From: Pseudopelobacter sp964542535
Lineage (GTDB): Bacteria > Desulfobacterota > Desulfuromonadia > Geobacterales > Pseudopelobacteraceae
Reading direction: 5' to 3'
Assembly (NCBI GenBank): GCA_964542535.1
Contig: CAZIUE010000013.1
Location: forward strand, 60,491-124,490
Length of the DNA stretch: 64,000 nucleotides
The notes under the pieces were generated by a model. That model saw only the letters and a list, made by a program, of their open reading frames with translations, was not told the origin of the DNA and made no database searches. The stretch's first letter is position 1. Each line of letters starts with the position of its first letter. Positions 41,956 to 49,925 of the stretch are shown here, piece by piece. The position numbers and the translations under genes are program-made.

Positions 41956-42819
41956 ATGAAGGTCAGAAAAGCCGTTTTTCCCGTTGCCGGCCTGGGTACC
42001 CGTTTTCTTCCCGCCACCAAGGCATCTCCCAAGGAGATGCTGCCGCTGATCGATAAGCCCCTGGTGCAGTATGTGGTGGAGGAGGCGGTTGCCTCGGGTA
42101 TCGAGCAGGTCCTGTTCGTTACCGGTCGCGGCAAGCGCTCCATCGAGGATCACTTCGACATCTCCGTGGAACTGGAGGCTCATCTCAACGGCAAGGGCAA
42201 GGCGCGGGAGCTGTCCAGCGTCCGCAGGATCGCCGAGATGGCGGAGATCTTCTACGTCCGCCAGCGGCAGGCGCTGGGGCTCGGCCATGCCATCCTCTGC
42301 GCCCGGGACTTTGTCGGCAACGAGCCCTTTGCCGTGCTCCTGGGGGACGACATCATCGACAGCCAACGCCCCTGCCTGCGCCAGCTGCTGGACGTGTTCG
42401 ACGCCCGTCAGGCGTCGGTGGTGGCACTGGAGAAGGTGCCCATGGAGAACATCTCCTCCTACGGTTGCGTGCGTGCCAGCCAGGTCTCTCCCGGGGTCTA
42501 CGACGTGGAGGATATGGTGGAGAAGCCGAGTCGCAACGAGGCACCCTCGGATATGGCCATCATCGGCCGATATGTACTGACGCCGCGGATCTTCTCCCTG
42601 CTGGAGGACCAGGAACCGGGCAGGGGGGGGGAGATTCAGCTCACCGACGCCCTCCTCAAGCTGGCCAGGGAAGAGAAGGTGTTCGGCTGCCTGTTTGACG
42701 GACTGCGCCACGACTGTGGCGACAAGCTGGGATTTCTGAAGGCGACGGTTGACATGGCCCTGAAGCGGGACGAGTTCCGGGAGGAATTTTCGGCTTATCT
42801 CCGCGAACGGCTGGGGTGA
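41956..42819 (+). CDS. galU: UTP-glucose-1-phosphate uridylyltransferase
   Basis: A 287-aa nucleotidyltransferase making UDP-glucose for lipopolysaccharide, exopolysaccharide and galactose metabolism. The N-terminus KAVFPVAGLGTRFLPATKASPKEMLPL is the NTP-transferase signature with the catalytic Arg and Lys. Further landmarks are the GHAILCARDFVGNEPFAVLLGDDI metal-binding Asp region and VEKPSRNEAPSD. Length is as expected. It has an upstream gene, folD, on the same strand and a strong terminator downstream. Confidence 0.96.
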   Translation: MKVRKAVFPVAGLGTRFLPATKASPKEMLPLIDKPLVQYVVEEAVASGIEQVLFVTGRGKRSIEDHFDISVELEAHLNGKGKARELSSVRRIAEMAEIFYVRQRQALGLGHAILCARDFVGNEPFAVLLGDDIIDSQRPCLRQLLDVFDARQASVVALEKVPMENISSYGCVRASQVSPGVYDVEDMVEKPSRNEAPSDMAIIGRYVLTPRIFSLLEDQEPGRGGEIQLTDALLKLAREEKVFGCLFDGLRHDCGDKLGFLKATVDMALKRDEFREEFSAYLRERLG

Positions 42820-42845
42820 CGCATCGCCGTGCAGGGGGAAAAGAA

Positions 42846-42880
42846 TGAAAAAGGCGAGCCGGAAGGCTCGCCTTTTTTGT
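42846..42880. terminator. Bidirectional intrinsic terminator
   Basis: AAGGCGAGCC-GGAA-GGCTCGCCTT followed by T's, with an A-run on the left. It ends galU (+) and, on the other strand, the TIGR04073-like gene (-). Confidence 0.9.
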
Positions 42881-42883
42881 TGT

Positions 42884-43312
42884 CTAGTGTACCGCCGGTT
42901 CCGGCTGCTGAGCGGTTTCCTCCACGACGGGTGAAATGTCCCCGCCACGGGGTTCCCATCCCTCCCAGACATAGGCGGGCTCGATCATGGGGTCGTAGTA
43001 TCCCGGCTGCGGTATCAGGCAGAAAGTCACTTCAGCGACGCCGATCAGGGCGCGGTAGGCGGTCATGCCGATGCCCTTGATCGGTCCGACGATGAAACCG
43101 GGAGCGCCCATGTCCCGTACCGTCAGGATGCTCTGCTTGGGGAGTTCTACGACGCAGGTCAGCGCATTGGTCAATCCTCGGGTAAACTTGACCGCCATCT
43201 TCTCGACGACCAGGTCCGCCTCCTGTTGCGTCTGCTGTTCGGCGAGAGCGGTAAGGGGCAGGGCAAGCAGGAAAGCAACCGTGAGTGCACGGTACAGCAG
43301 GCGTCTCTTCAT
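42884..43312 (-). CDS. Secreted protein resembling TIGR04073 (exosortase-system-associated)
   Basis: A 142-aa protein with a signal peptide (RALTVAFLLALPLTALA) and one compact domain: MAVKFTRGLTNALTCVVELPKQ, then repeated Gly spacing (GAPGFIVGPIKGIGMTAYR), then FCLIPQPGYYDPMIEPAYVW. This pattern matches my recollection of the TIGR04073 family, found in species with exosortase systems. No exosortase or PEP-CTERM gene is in the window. The function is unknown. The start ATG has AAAGGAGATC upstream; it has its own promoter and terminator. Confidence 0.65.
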   Translation of the reverse strand: MKRRLLYRALTVAFLLALPLTALAEQQTQQEADLVVEKMAVKFTRGLTNALTCVVELPKQSILTVRDMGAPGFIVGPIKGIGMTAYRALIGVAEVTFCLIPQPGYYDPMIEPAYVWEGWEPRGGDISPVVEETAQQPEPAVH

Positions 43313-43360
43313 ATGATCTCCTTTGTGAGCCGATCAGGGGTATCTGCCGCAATCTGCTGT

Positions 43361-43389
43361 CTCATACCACAAAGAGTCAGCACATGCAA
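43361..43389 (-). promoter_or_regulatory. Probable sigma-70 promoter for the TIGR04073-like gene
   Basis: On the minus strand, TTGCAT (43384-43389), a 17-bp spacer and TATGAG (43361-43366), about 50 bp before the start codon. Confidence 0.45.
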
Positions 43390-44078
43390 GCCTGGGGCAT
43401 GGCAGAGTGCCGACTCGCCGGTTCTGCTTTGACTCAGGGATCGTGAGAACGAATACACGCGGGAAAGCCCGTGCCAAGGGAGCGGCGAGCACCATGGATC
43501 AGCCGCACGGTACGTCTCACCCGTCTGCCCTCTGGCAAGGAAAAAACCGGTCGCGCGAACGAACCTGAAAACGGACGTTAACCACGGATGCATACGGATA
43601 ACCACAGGTAACACTTGCATCATACCTGCAAAACGGCGACTACCCCGTGGGTGAATGCTGCTCAGCCTGCTTTGCCTGGCTTTATCCGTGTTTCGTCTCT
43701 ATGTCCGATTTTTAGCTGCTTATTGAGGGGAGGGCGGCTGCCCGCGCCTGCCGAATACTGGTTTCATTTTGTAGATAAAGAGTGGTGGATACCGCCGCAA
43801 AAGATAAAAATAGTCCCACTTGTCCTTTGGCGCCGGGGAGCCGGTTCTCGTCATCTGCCTGGAGACTGAAGAGAGGAGGAGGGGCGTGAGCCTGTGTCAT
43901 GCCTTTTTATTGTGCGTTGTTTCGTAGGGCAACCTGAGGCTGTAAGTGACGCCGGGATGGGCGATTTGCGATCGGCTCCGGATTTTTCTGCCTAAAATAT
44001 GATCACGTAGGCTGTGTTGGCAGAAGCGAAATCTGGGGTTTGCCGTTTTTGTGATGTAAAATCAAAATGTTATGGAAA
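43390..44078. other. Long intergenic region, A+T-richer, no gene supported
   Basis: About 690 bp. Present are (a) partial inverted sequence built from CCACGGAT...CGGATA (43579-43600) and TATCCGTGT (43683-43691), of the type seen in dispersed intergenic repeats; (b) a terminator-like hairpin at 43883-43909; (c) one 84-codon frame at 43615-43869 with no ribosome site and no known domain. An unlisted small RNA ending at the hairpin is possible but unproven. Confidence 0.4.
43883..43909 (+). terminator. Terminator-like hairpin without an assigned gene
   Basis: GGCGTGA pairs with TCATGCC across GCCTGTG, and the stem is followed by TTTTTATT. The transcript it would end is not known. Confidence 0.4.
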
Positions 44079-44094
44079 TGGCACGATACCTGCT
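44079..44094 (+). promoter_or_regulatory. Probable sigma-54 promoter
   Basis: TGGCACGATACCTGCT fits the -24/-12 consensus TGGCACGNNNNTTGCA with GG at 44080-44081 and GC at 44092-44093, exactly 10 bp apart. It differs only in CTGC for TTGC and in the last base. The start codon of the outer-membrane-protein gene is about 125 bp downstream. Next to a PII gene and an ammonium channel, it suggests nitrogen-responsive control. Confidence 0.65.
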
Positions 44095-44218
44095 CAAGAC
44101 AGCGAAAGGCAGCTCCCGCGCTGCCTCCGGCGTCTACTCTACGGAACGTGCAGTGATGAGACCAACGAAGCTTTCATCCGATCACCGTTCGGAATCAACG
44201 ATGAAAAGGAGAGGAAAG

Positions 44219-44974
44219 ATGAAACTGGCAAGAGTCCTGGCAGCAGCAGGTACGACGGTAGCACTGGCAAGTGGCGTGGCTATGGCCACGCCTTCGACGC
44301 AGGTCTGGATACCGTCGCCTGACGTGAGAGGTTTTGGCGATGTGCATATCGATGTGGATTATTACGGTCGCTTCTCGTCGAAGGAAAGTGCCGGTGCCAA
44401 TATGTTCGACCTTGGCGTAGGGGTGGGAATTTCCCCGTTCGAAAATATTAAGCTTGAAATCGGGGCTGATTTTCTCAAACAGAGCATCCATGATTACGAC
44501 AGCCACCCCTTCTACTTCAACGCCAAGCTGGGAACTCCGGAAGACGCGTTTGGTATCACGGGGCTCCCCTCGCTGGCGGTGGGTGTCTATAACCTGGGTA
44601 CCTACAACGACAACGCCAAGGGGGTTTACACCCGCCAGAATATCGTCTACGGCCTGGCCGGAAAAACCCTGCCGGTCATCGGCCGCATCTCCGCGGGAGG
44701 CTATTACGGCTCCGAGAGCGCACTGGGCAAAGGCGCGAACAGCGGCGCCATGGTCTCCTGGGACCGGACCATGAGCGAGATCTCCGACAAGCTCTGGCTG
44801 GCCGCCGACTACATGAGCGGTAACAACGCAAACGGTGCGGCGAGTGTAGGAGCCTCCTGGGCGTTTTCCAAAAACGTCTCGTTGCTGGTGGGTGCCGTGT
44901 TTTTCAATCCGTTTCAGGAGGACAAGCCCGGCGGCAAACCGGCCTTCACCACCCAGCTGGATCTTTCGTTCTAG
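44219..44974 (+). CDS. Predicted outer-membrane beta-barrel protein
   Basis: A 251-aa protein that I do not recognise. Residues 1-23 are a signal peptide (MKLARVLAAAGTTVALASGV). The remainder alternates polar and hydrophobic residues and is rich in Gly and aromatics (FGDVHIDVDYYGRFS, FDLGVGVGISPF, YYGSESALGKGANSG), and it ends in Phe (TTQLDLSF), the usual outer-membrane-protein C-terminal signal. It lies behind a sigma-54 promoter and ahead of the PII and ammonium-channel genes, with a terminator in between. A role in uptake under nitrogen limitation is inference. I start at ATG 44219, after AAGGAGAGG; longer starts lack a ribosome site. Confidence 0.75.
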   Translation: MKLARVLAAAGTTVALASGVAMATPSTQVWIPSPDVRGFGDVHIDVDYYGRFSSKESAGANMFDLGVGVGISPFENIKLEIGADFLKQSIHDYDSHPFYFNAKLGTPEDAFGITGLPSLAVGVYNLGTYNDNAKGVYTRQNIVYGLAGKTLPVIGRISAGGYYGSESALGKGANSGAMVSWDRTMSEISDKLWLAADYMSGNNANGAASVGASWAFSKNVSLLVGAVFFNPFQEDKPGGKPAFTTQLDLSF

Positions 44975-44991
44975 GCAGCCCCTCCTTCGAT

Positions 44992-45020
44992 CGGGGGGCG
45001 GATGGCGCCCCCGCTTTTTT
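44992..45020 (+). terminator. Terminator between outer-membrane gene and PII gene
   Basis: CGGGGGG pairs with CCCCCG across a short GC-rich loop and is followed by six T's. Read-through or a second promoter must supply the PII gene. Confidence 0.7.
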
Positions 45021-45038
45021 CAAGGAGTTGCAGTATAC

Positions 45039-45080
45039 CTGAATCCGCGACGCGGAGACAGGGAGACGTCACGGATTCAG
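45039..45080 (+). promoter_or_regulatory. Leader hairpin upstream of the PII gene
   Basis: A perfect 9-bp inverted repeat, CTGAATCCG (45039-45047) and CGGATTCAG (45072-45080), encloses 24 nt that contain a smaller GACG/CGTC pair. It sits 34 nt before the PII start. It may be a protein-binding or RNA-level control site; no class is recognised. Confidence 0.4.
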
Positions 45081-45114
45081 ACTACAGACAAACGCACACA
45101 AGGAGGTAGGCGCA

Positions 45115-45453
45115 ATGAAACTGATCGAGGCAATCATCAAGCCCTTCAAGCTCGACGAGGTTAAGGACGCCCTCAACGAAATCGGCATCGAAGGGATAAC
45201 CGTGAGTGAAGTGAAGGGGTTCGGGAGGCAGAAGGGGCATACCGAGCTGTACCGCGGCGCCGAGTACGTGGTGGATTTCATTCCCAAGATAAAGATGGAG
45301 ATCGCGGTGAGCGATGAAATGGTCCCCCGGGTGCTCGAGTCGATTCAGAACAGCGCCAGAACCGGAAGGATCGGTGACGGCAAGATCTTCGTCCTGGCTC
45401 TGGAAGAGGCGGTACGGGTCAGGACCGGTGAAAAAGGAATCGACGCGATCTGA
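45115..45453 (+). CDS. glnK: Nitrogen regulatory protein PII
   Basis: A 112-aa PII signal protein that senses ATP/ADP and 2-oxoglutarate and controls targets such as AmtB and nitrogen regulators. The N-terminus MKLIEAIIKPFKLDEVKDAL is the family signature, the uridylylation Tyr51 lies in the T-loop (ELYRGAEYVVDF), and the C-terminal ATP-binding segment is RTGRIGDGKIFV. Sequence features are close to GlnB; I use glnK because it is linked to amtB, 32 nt upstream of that gene. A perfect AAGGAGG ribosome site precedes the ATG. Confidence 0.95.
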   Translation: MKLIEAIIKPFKLDEVKDALNEIGIEGITVSEVKGFGRQKGHTELYRGAEYVVDFIPKIKMEIAVSDEMVPRVLESIQNSARTGRIGDGKIFVLALEEAVRVRTGEKGIDAI

Positions 45454-45485
45454 AGACGCGTTACTCAACGCATGGAGGTCATAAG

Positions 45486-46955
45486 ATGAGACTCAGATAT
45501 ATGTTGGCATCGTTAACCATTTTCGCGTTCATTGCCCTGGCTCCCCTTGCTGCCCTGGCTGAGGAACAGAAGGCTGTCCCGGCGGCCGCACCTGTCGCCG
45601 CCGCGAGCCTTGCCGCTCCTGCTACCCCTGCCGCGCCGGCGGCCGAGGCTCCCGCCAACCCGCCCGATGTGAAGCCGGTGCTCAACACCGGCGACACCGC
45701 CTGGATGCTGGTGTCCTCAGCCCTGGTGCTGCTGATGATCCCCGGCTTGGCGCTTTTTTACGGAGGCATGGTCCGCCAGAAGAACGTGCTCTCCACCATG
45801 ATGCACTCCCTGGTGGCAATGGGGATCGTGGGCGTTCAGTGGGCCGTGATCGGCTACTCCCTGGCTTTTGCCCCCGACCTGGGGGGCATGGGGCTGATCG
45901 GTGACTTCAGCAAGGCCATGCTGGACGGTCTGGTAATCGTCAAGGACGCTGCCAGCGGCACGGTGGACTGGGCCCTGTTCCAGAACTACACCAAGGAACC
46001 GGGTGCCATCCCCGAACTGGTCTTTGCCATGTACCAGTGCATGTTCGCCATGATCACCGTGGCCTTGATTTCCGGCGCCATGGCCGAGCGGGTCAAGTTC
46101 TCGGCCTACTGCCTGTTCGTGCTGCTCTGGACCACCCTGGTGTACGATCCCCTGGCCCACTGGGTCTGGATGGTTGACGGCTGGCTGTTCAAAAAAGGAG
46201 CACTTGACTTCGCTGGCGGCACCGTGGTTCACCTCTCTTCCGGTATCTCAGCCCTGGCGTTCCTGTTCTTCCTGGGCAAACGTCACGGCTTTCCCCAGGA
46301 GCGCATGGCGCCCCATAACCTGCCCCTGACGCTCCTGGGCGTTGGTCTGCTCTGGTTCGGCTGGTTCGGCTTCAACGCCGGTTCGGCCATCGTGGGGGTC
46401 AACAACTCCGATGCGGCCGGCGGCCTGGCCGGTCTGGCCTTCGCCACCACCACCATCGCACCGGCGGCAGCCGGACTCTCCTGGATGATCGCCGAATGGA
46501 TTCACTCAGGCCGCCCCAGCGCCCTTGGCTTTGGCTCAGGCGTGGTGGCCGGCCTGGTGGTGATCACCCCGGCGGCCGGTTTCGTGCAGCCGGGAGCGGC
46601 CCTGCTCATGGGGCTTATGGCCGGTGTGGTCTGTTACGGCGGCGTCCTGATGAAGGCTAAACTGAAGTACGACGACTCCCTGGACGCCTTCGGGGTTCAT
46701 GGGGTGGGCGGAACCTTTGGCGCCATCCTGACCGGCGTGTTCGCCACTGTCGGTGCCACCGGCCTTCTGTCCGGCAACCCCAAGCAGCTGATGACCCAGC
46801 TGATCGCCATCCTGGCCGCGGGCGCCTATGCCGTGATCGTCACCTTGGTGATCTCCTTTGTCCTGGACAAGACCATCGGCCTGCGGGTGGACAAGGAAGA
46901 CGAAATCATGGGGCTGGACCAGACCCAGCATTCGGAGTCGGGCTACAACATGTAG
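45486..46955 (+). CDS. amtB: Ammonium channel AmtB
   Basis: A 489-aa inner-membrane protein with a signal-peptide-like N-terminal helix (MLASLTIFAFIALAPLAALA), an Ala/Pro-rich segment (about 25-65), then eleven membrane segments. Family landmarks include TAWMLVSSALVLLMIPGLALFYGGMVR, the Phe-gate region, and the pore histidines in FAGGTVVHLSSGISALA and DAFGVHGVGGTFGAI. AmtB conducts ammonia/ammonium; PII blocks the channel when nitrogen is plentiful. It is cotranscribed with glnK and followed by a histidine kinase gene. Confidence 0.96.
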   Translation: MRLRYMLASLTIFAFIALAPLAALAEEQKAVPAAAPVAAASLAAPATPAAPAAEAPANPPDVKPVLNTGDTAWMLVSSALVLLMIPGLALFYGGMVRQKNVLSTMMHSLVAMGIVGVQWAVIGYSLAFAPDLGGMGLIGDFSKAMLDGLVIVKDAASGTVDWALFQNYTKEPGAIPELVFAMYQCMFAMITVALISGAMAERVKFSAYCLFVLLWTTLVYDPLAHWVWMVDGWLFKKGALDFAGGTVVHLSSGISALAFLFFLGKRHGFPQERMAPHNLPLTLLGVGLLWFGWFGFNAGSAIVGVNNSDAAGGLAGLAFATTTIAPAAAGLSWMIAEWIHSGRPSALGFGSGVVAGLVVITPAAGFVQPGAALLMGLMAGVVCYGGVLMKAKLKYDDSLDAFGVHGVGGTFGAILTGVFATVGATGLLSGNPKQLMTQLIAILAAGAYAVIVTLVISFVLDKTIGLRVDKEDEIMGLDQTQHSESGYNM

Positions 46956-47112
46956 ACAGGTGTCTTTCCTGTCAGCGGTACACCGGCAGAAGTCGTCCGT
47001 CAGGAGGGCTTCTGCCCTTTCCGTTTTTATCCTGAATTCGGTAGTTGGGCCTGCTGCGCTCTCTCCCACAGCCCCGACGGCCGTTTCCAGATTCATGCAC
47101 AGCGGAGTGGAT

Positions 47113-47865
47113 ATGAAGAATCCGGCCGAGACCTGTGGTCAGGAGGGGATCAACGAAGAGCTCCTCAACCGGCTGATCGAGAGCGAAAAGATGGCCGAGC
47201 TGGGCAGGATGTCCCTGGGAATCGTTCACGAACTGAATGCGCCGCTCTCGGTGATCGCTTCAGCGGCACAGATGATACTGCGCGAAACTGAGGTGCCGGA
47301 GTTTGTGCGCGAGATGGTCGGCCGGATCGGTCAGGAAGCCCAGCGCCTCTCGCAACTCGCCCGGGGAATGCTCAACCTGAGCAGCCAGGACCCGACCCCC
47401 CAGGAGGTGGATGTCAACCTCTGCATCCGCTTCGTGCTGGATTTCATTGCCTACGAGGCTGCCCGCCGTGCCGTCCTGGTGGTGCCCCGGCTGGATCACC
47501 GCCTGCCGCTGCTGCTTCTGGACGGCAACCGGCTCAAGCAGGTCCTGCTCAACATCGTCATGAACGCCCTGCAGGCCATGGAGCCCCGTGGCGGCGTACT
47601 GCAGGTGGAGAGCTGCTCTCCGGCGCCGGGCGAGGTCGGTATCAGTATCAGCGACGATGGCCCGGGCATCCCCCGGGAATTCCTGTCGCGCATCTTTCAG
47701 CCCGGGTTCAGCACCAGGAAAGGGGAGGAGGGGGGGACCGGGCTGGGGCTCTTTGTTACCAGGACGCTGGTGGAAAAAATGGGGGGGCGCATCGACGTAA
47801 GCAGCGGGGAGGGACGGGGGACCAGGTTCACGGTAATCCTGATGTCCAACGGCCGGGATGACTGA
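47113..47865 (+). CDS. Soluble histidine kinase linked to glnK-amtB
   Basis: A 250-aa histidine kinase without any sensor domain or membrane segment. The HisKA box is SLGIVHELNAPLSVI (His39), the N box NIVMNALQAME, G1 DDGPGIP, the F box FQPGFSTRKGEEGG and G2 GTGLGLF. About 25 residues precede the dimerisation helix, so input must come from a partner protein, and the neighbouring PII protein is a natural candidate (inference). It starts 157 nt after amtB; ATG 47113 has GGAGTGG nearby, and ATG 47095 in frame is an alternative. No response regulator gene is adjacent. Confidence 0.85.
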   Translation: MKNPAETCGQEGINEELLNRLIESEKMAELGRMSLGIVHELNAPLSVIASAAQMILRETEVPEFVREMVGRIGQEAQRLSQLARGMLNLSSQDPTPQEVDVNLCIRFVLDFIAYEAARRAVLVVPRLDHRLPLLLLDGNRLKQVLLNIVMNALQAMEPRGGVLQVESCSPAPGEVGISISDDGPGIPREFLSRIFQPGFSTRKGEEGGTGLGLFVTRTLVEKMGGRIDVSSGEGRGTRFTVILMSNGRDD

Positions 47866-47883
47866 AAACAGTGAGGGGAATTG

Positions 47884-48369
47884 TCAGACCGGTTCTTCCA
47901 GGAGCGGGATGATGACCACTTTCATGCTTCCTCTGCGCCAGAGGCCGATTTTCTGTGCCGCTGCCCGGGAAAGGTCGATGAAGTGGAACGGCTTGCGCGC
48001 GCACCGGTCGTTGACGGTGACGTGTACTTCCTGCTTCGTATCCGGATTGACCACCCGTACCACGGTTCCCAGCGGCAGGCTGTGGTGGGCCGCGGTCAGT
48101 TTCTCCGGGTGATAGCGGTGGCCGGAGGTGGTTCTGCGCCCCTCGAAGCGTTTGGCGTAATAGGTGGCCAAGCCGATCACCGGTTGCAGCGGACTGGCCT
48201 TGCGTACCAGACCTTCCAACAGCGAGGCAATGGGGGTGTGGGCATCCTGGGAACGGGGCGCGGTCACCTTCTTGTTCCCCTGTTCGGCCCGTGCCGAAGT
48301 CGCCGGAGTCAGACTCAGGAGTGCACAGAGCGGAAAAACAAGGGTTTTTAGATTTTTGACGAAAAACAT
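47884..48369 (-). CDS. RlpA-like protein (double-psi beta-barrel)
   Basis: A 161-aa secreted protein. The signal peptide is residues 1-28 (NLKTLVFPLCALLSLTPATSARA). The RlpA/DPBB domain includes GLATYYAKRFEGRRTTSGHRYH, LTAAHHSLPLGTVVRVVN and VTVNDRCARKPFHFIDLSRAAAQKIGL. RlpA proteins are lytic transglycosylases acting on peptide-free septal peptidoglycan. It lacks the C-terminal SPOR domain of E. coli RlpA, so septal targeting may differ. No lipobox is seen. It is convergent with the kinase gene. Confidence 0.88.
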   Translation of the reverse strand: MFFVKNLKTLVFPLCALLSLTPATSARAEQGNKKVTAPRSQDAHTPIASLLEGLVRKASPLQPVIGLATYYAKRFEGRRTTSGHRYHPEKLTAAHHSLPLGTVVRVVNPDTKQEVHVTVNDRCARKPFHFIDLSRAAAQKIGLWRRGSMKVVIIPLLEEPV

Positions 48370-48402
48370 AGAACGGGTTTATACAGCAAGAGGGGCCCGC
48401 GG

Positions 48403-49299
48403 TCAAGCATTTGGGGCGCCCTTCCCCAGGTATTCCCGGATTCCCGCTTTGAAATCGCGTGGTTCAAAGGCGAATATTTTTTCCCAGCAGCCGTCGCAGA
48501 TGCTCTCCTCCAGCAGCATCTGCAACTGGTCGCTGGTGATGGGGAACTGGGGGAGCTGCTGCATCACCGGGATGATCAGCTTCATCAGCCTCAGGGGGAC
48601 ATGGGGCTTGAGAGGTGCTGGTTTGCCCATGGCCTCGGCAATGGCATCCAGGAGTTCCAGGTAGCTGAGACGCTCTTTGCCGCACAGATCGTAGCAGCCG
48701 CCGATGGTCTCGTTCCGCTCCAGGGAGAGGGCGAAGCAGCGTGCCACGTCATCGGCGTGGATCGGCTGGAGCCGGTAGTGGCCGTTGCCGATGACCGGCA
48801 TGATCGGGGCGCTGCGCATCTGGCTTGCCAGCATGGTGATGAACGAATCTCCCGGCCCGTAGATCAGCGAGGGGCGCAGGATGGTCCACTCCAGGCCGGA
48901 AGCGCGCACCAGTTCTTCCGCCCGGAACTTGCTGCGATGATACTCGGCCCGGGCGTCCCGGCGCGTGCCCAGGGCCGACATGTGCAGGTAGCGCCTGATA
49001 CCCGCCTGGGCCGTCGCCGCCAGCATGGCGGCGGTGGCCTGCACATGCAGCCGTTCGAAGGTGACTCCCCGCGAGGGGAATTCGCGGATGATGCCCACCA
49101 GGTTGATGGCGGCCTGGCATCCCCCCAATGCATCTCGGAAACTCTCCGGCCTGGTCACGTCCCCCTCCACCTGCTCGACCCCCTCCTGGGACGGAGCACG
49201 GCGATGGACCAGGAGACGCACACCATGTCCCCGCCTGAGGAGCTCACGGATCAGGTGACCGCCGACGAATCCGGTGCCGCCGCTGATGAAGATCTTCAT
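48403..49299 (-). CDS. NAD(P)-binding epimerase-like protein (NDUFA9-type SDR)
   Basis: A 298-aa atypical short-chain dehydrogenase. The N-terminal glycine motif is ISGGTGFVGGHLIRELLRRG. The following region AINLVGIIREFPSRGVTFERLH, the motif YHRSKFRAEELVR (YxxxK-like with the Tyr and Lys) and LRPSLIYGPGDSF fit the group related to the complex-I NDUFA9 subunit and to sugar-nucleotide epimerases. The C-terminal helices bind the substrate, which I cannot name. The start ATG is preceded by GAGGAGGAAACC. It lies 33 bp upstream of the RlpA-like gene and probably shares its transcript. Confidence 0.82.
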   Translation of the reverse strand: MKIFISGGTGFVGGHLIRELLRRGHGVRLLVHRRAPSQEGVEQVEGDVTRPESFRDALGGCQAAINLVGIIREFPSRGVTFERLHVQATAAMLAATAQAGIRRYLHMSALGTRRDARAEYHRSKFRAEELVRASGLEWTILRPSLIYGPGDSFITMLASQMRSAPIMPVIGNGHYRLQPIHADDVARCFALSLERNETIGGCYDLCGKERLSYLELLDAIAEAMGKPAPLKPHVPLRLMKLIIPVMQQLPQFPITSDQLQMLLEESICDGCWEKIFAFEPRDFKAGIREYLGKGAPNA

Positions 49300-49396
49300 G
49301 GTTTCCTCCTCCGGCCGGCTACGCCCGCCGCCTTGCAGTGGTACGGATCGCAGATCCGTGCTGTAGCTCGCTCATTTCCATCCACCCGATGGGTGT

Positions 49397-49894
49397 CTAC
49401 CGGGCTCCCCGGATTTCCCGTGCCGGGCCGGTGAAGGAGATGCCCTGCCCCGATCTCATACCGGTCATGACGCTCTCCACCAACGGCGCGTTCACCTCCC
49501 GGGAAGCGTGCCATTTGACGATGAAGTTGGCCCCTGCTCCTCCGGAGACGTCGTCTTCGGGGATGTACACGTAGGTGGATTCCAGGGGCCCCAGGATGAT
49601 GGGGCGGGGATAGAAGCGCCGCAGCAGCGTGCCTCTGCTGTCGTAGTAATCGGCCGAAATTACGGTGATGGCGTGACTCATGTCGGTGTTTCTGATGCTC
49701 AGCATGGTTGCCAGGTTAAAAGGGATCTTGCGCGGCGCGCTGAAGATGTTGGAATAGACCGGCACATACAGGGTTTGCCCCCGGGACAGGCGGAAGTCCG
49801 GGGCGGCCGGAACTTCTCCGCCGGTCCCGGCGACCAGCAGCAGGCAGAGCAGGCCGGTCAGGCAGCACTGCCGGAGCGGTAGGGTACGAAGCAT
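49397..49894 (-). CDS. DUF3124 secreted protein
   Basis: A 165-aa protein with a signal peptide (CCLTGLLCLLLVAGTGG) and one domain matching the pattern I know as DUF3124: GQTLYVPVYSNIF, LATMLSIRNTD, SADYYDSRGTLLRRFY, ILGPLESTYVYIPEDD, GGAGANFIVKWHA, ESVMTGMRSGQGISFTG. The function of the family is not known to me. It is periplasmic or surface exposed. The start ATG has GAGGAGAACC upstream. It lies 31 bp downstream of the GGDEF gene on the same strand, so the two are likely cotranscribed. Confidence 0.8.
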   Translation of the reverse strand: MLRTLPLRQCCLTGLLCLLLVAGTGGEVPAAPDFRLSRGQTLYVPVYSNIFSAPRKIPFNLATMLSIRNTDMSHAITVISADYYDSRGTLLRRFYPRPIILGPLESTYVYIPEDDVSGGAGANFIVKWHASREVNAPLVESVMTGMRSGQGISFTGPAREIRGAR

Positions 49895-49925
49895 GGTTCT
49901 CCTCCTCAGGTACTCCGGCCGGCAT

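Noticed and set aside
40813..42972. 719-codon open frame on the minus strand
   Set aside because: It is antisense to folD and galU, which are complete and well conserved.
43615..43869. 84-codon frame in the 43-44 kb gap
   Set aside because: It has no ribosome-binding site, no domain and irregular codon use; the region looks intergenic.
45004..45014. Second sigma-54 site (TGGC...GC) just before the PII gene
   Set aside because: The GG and GC are separated by about 7 nt instead of 10, and the bases belong to the terminator stem.
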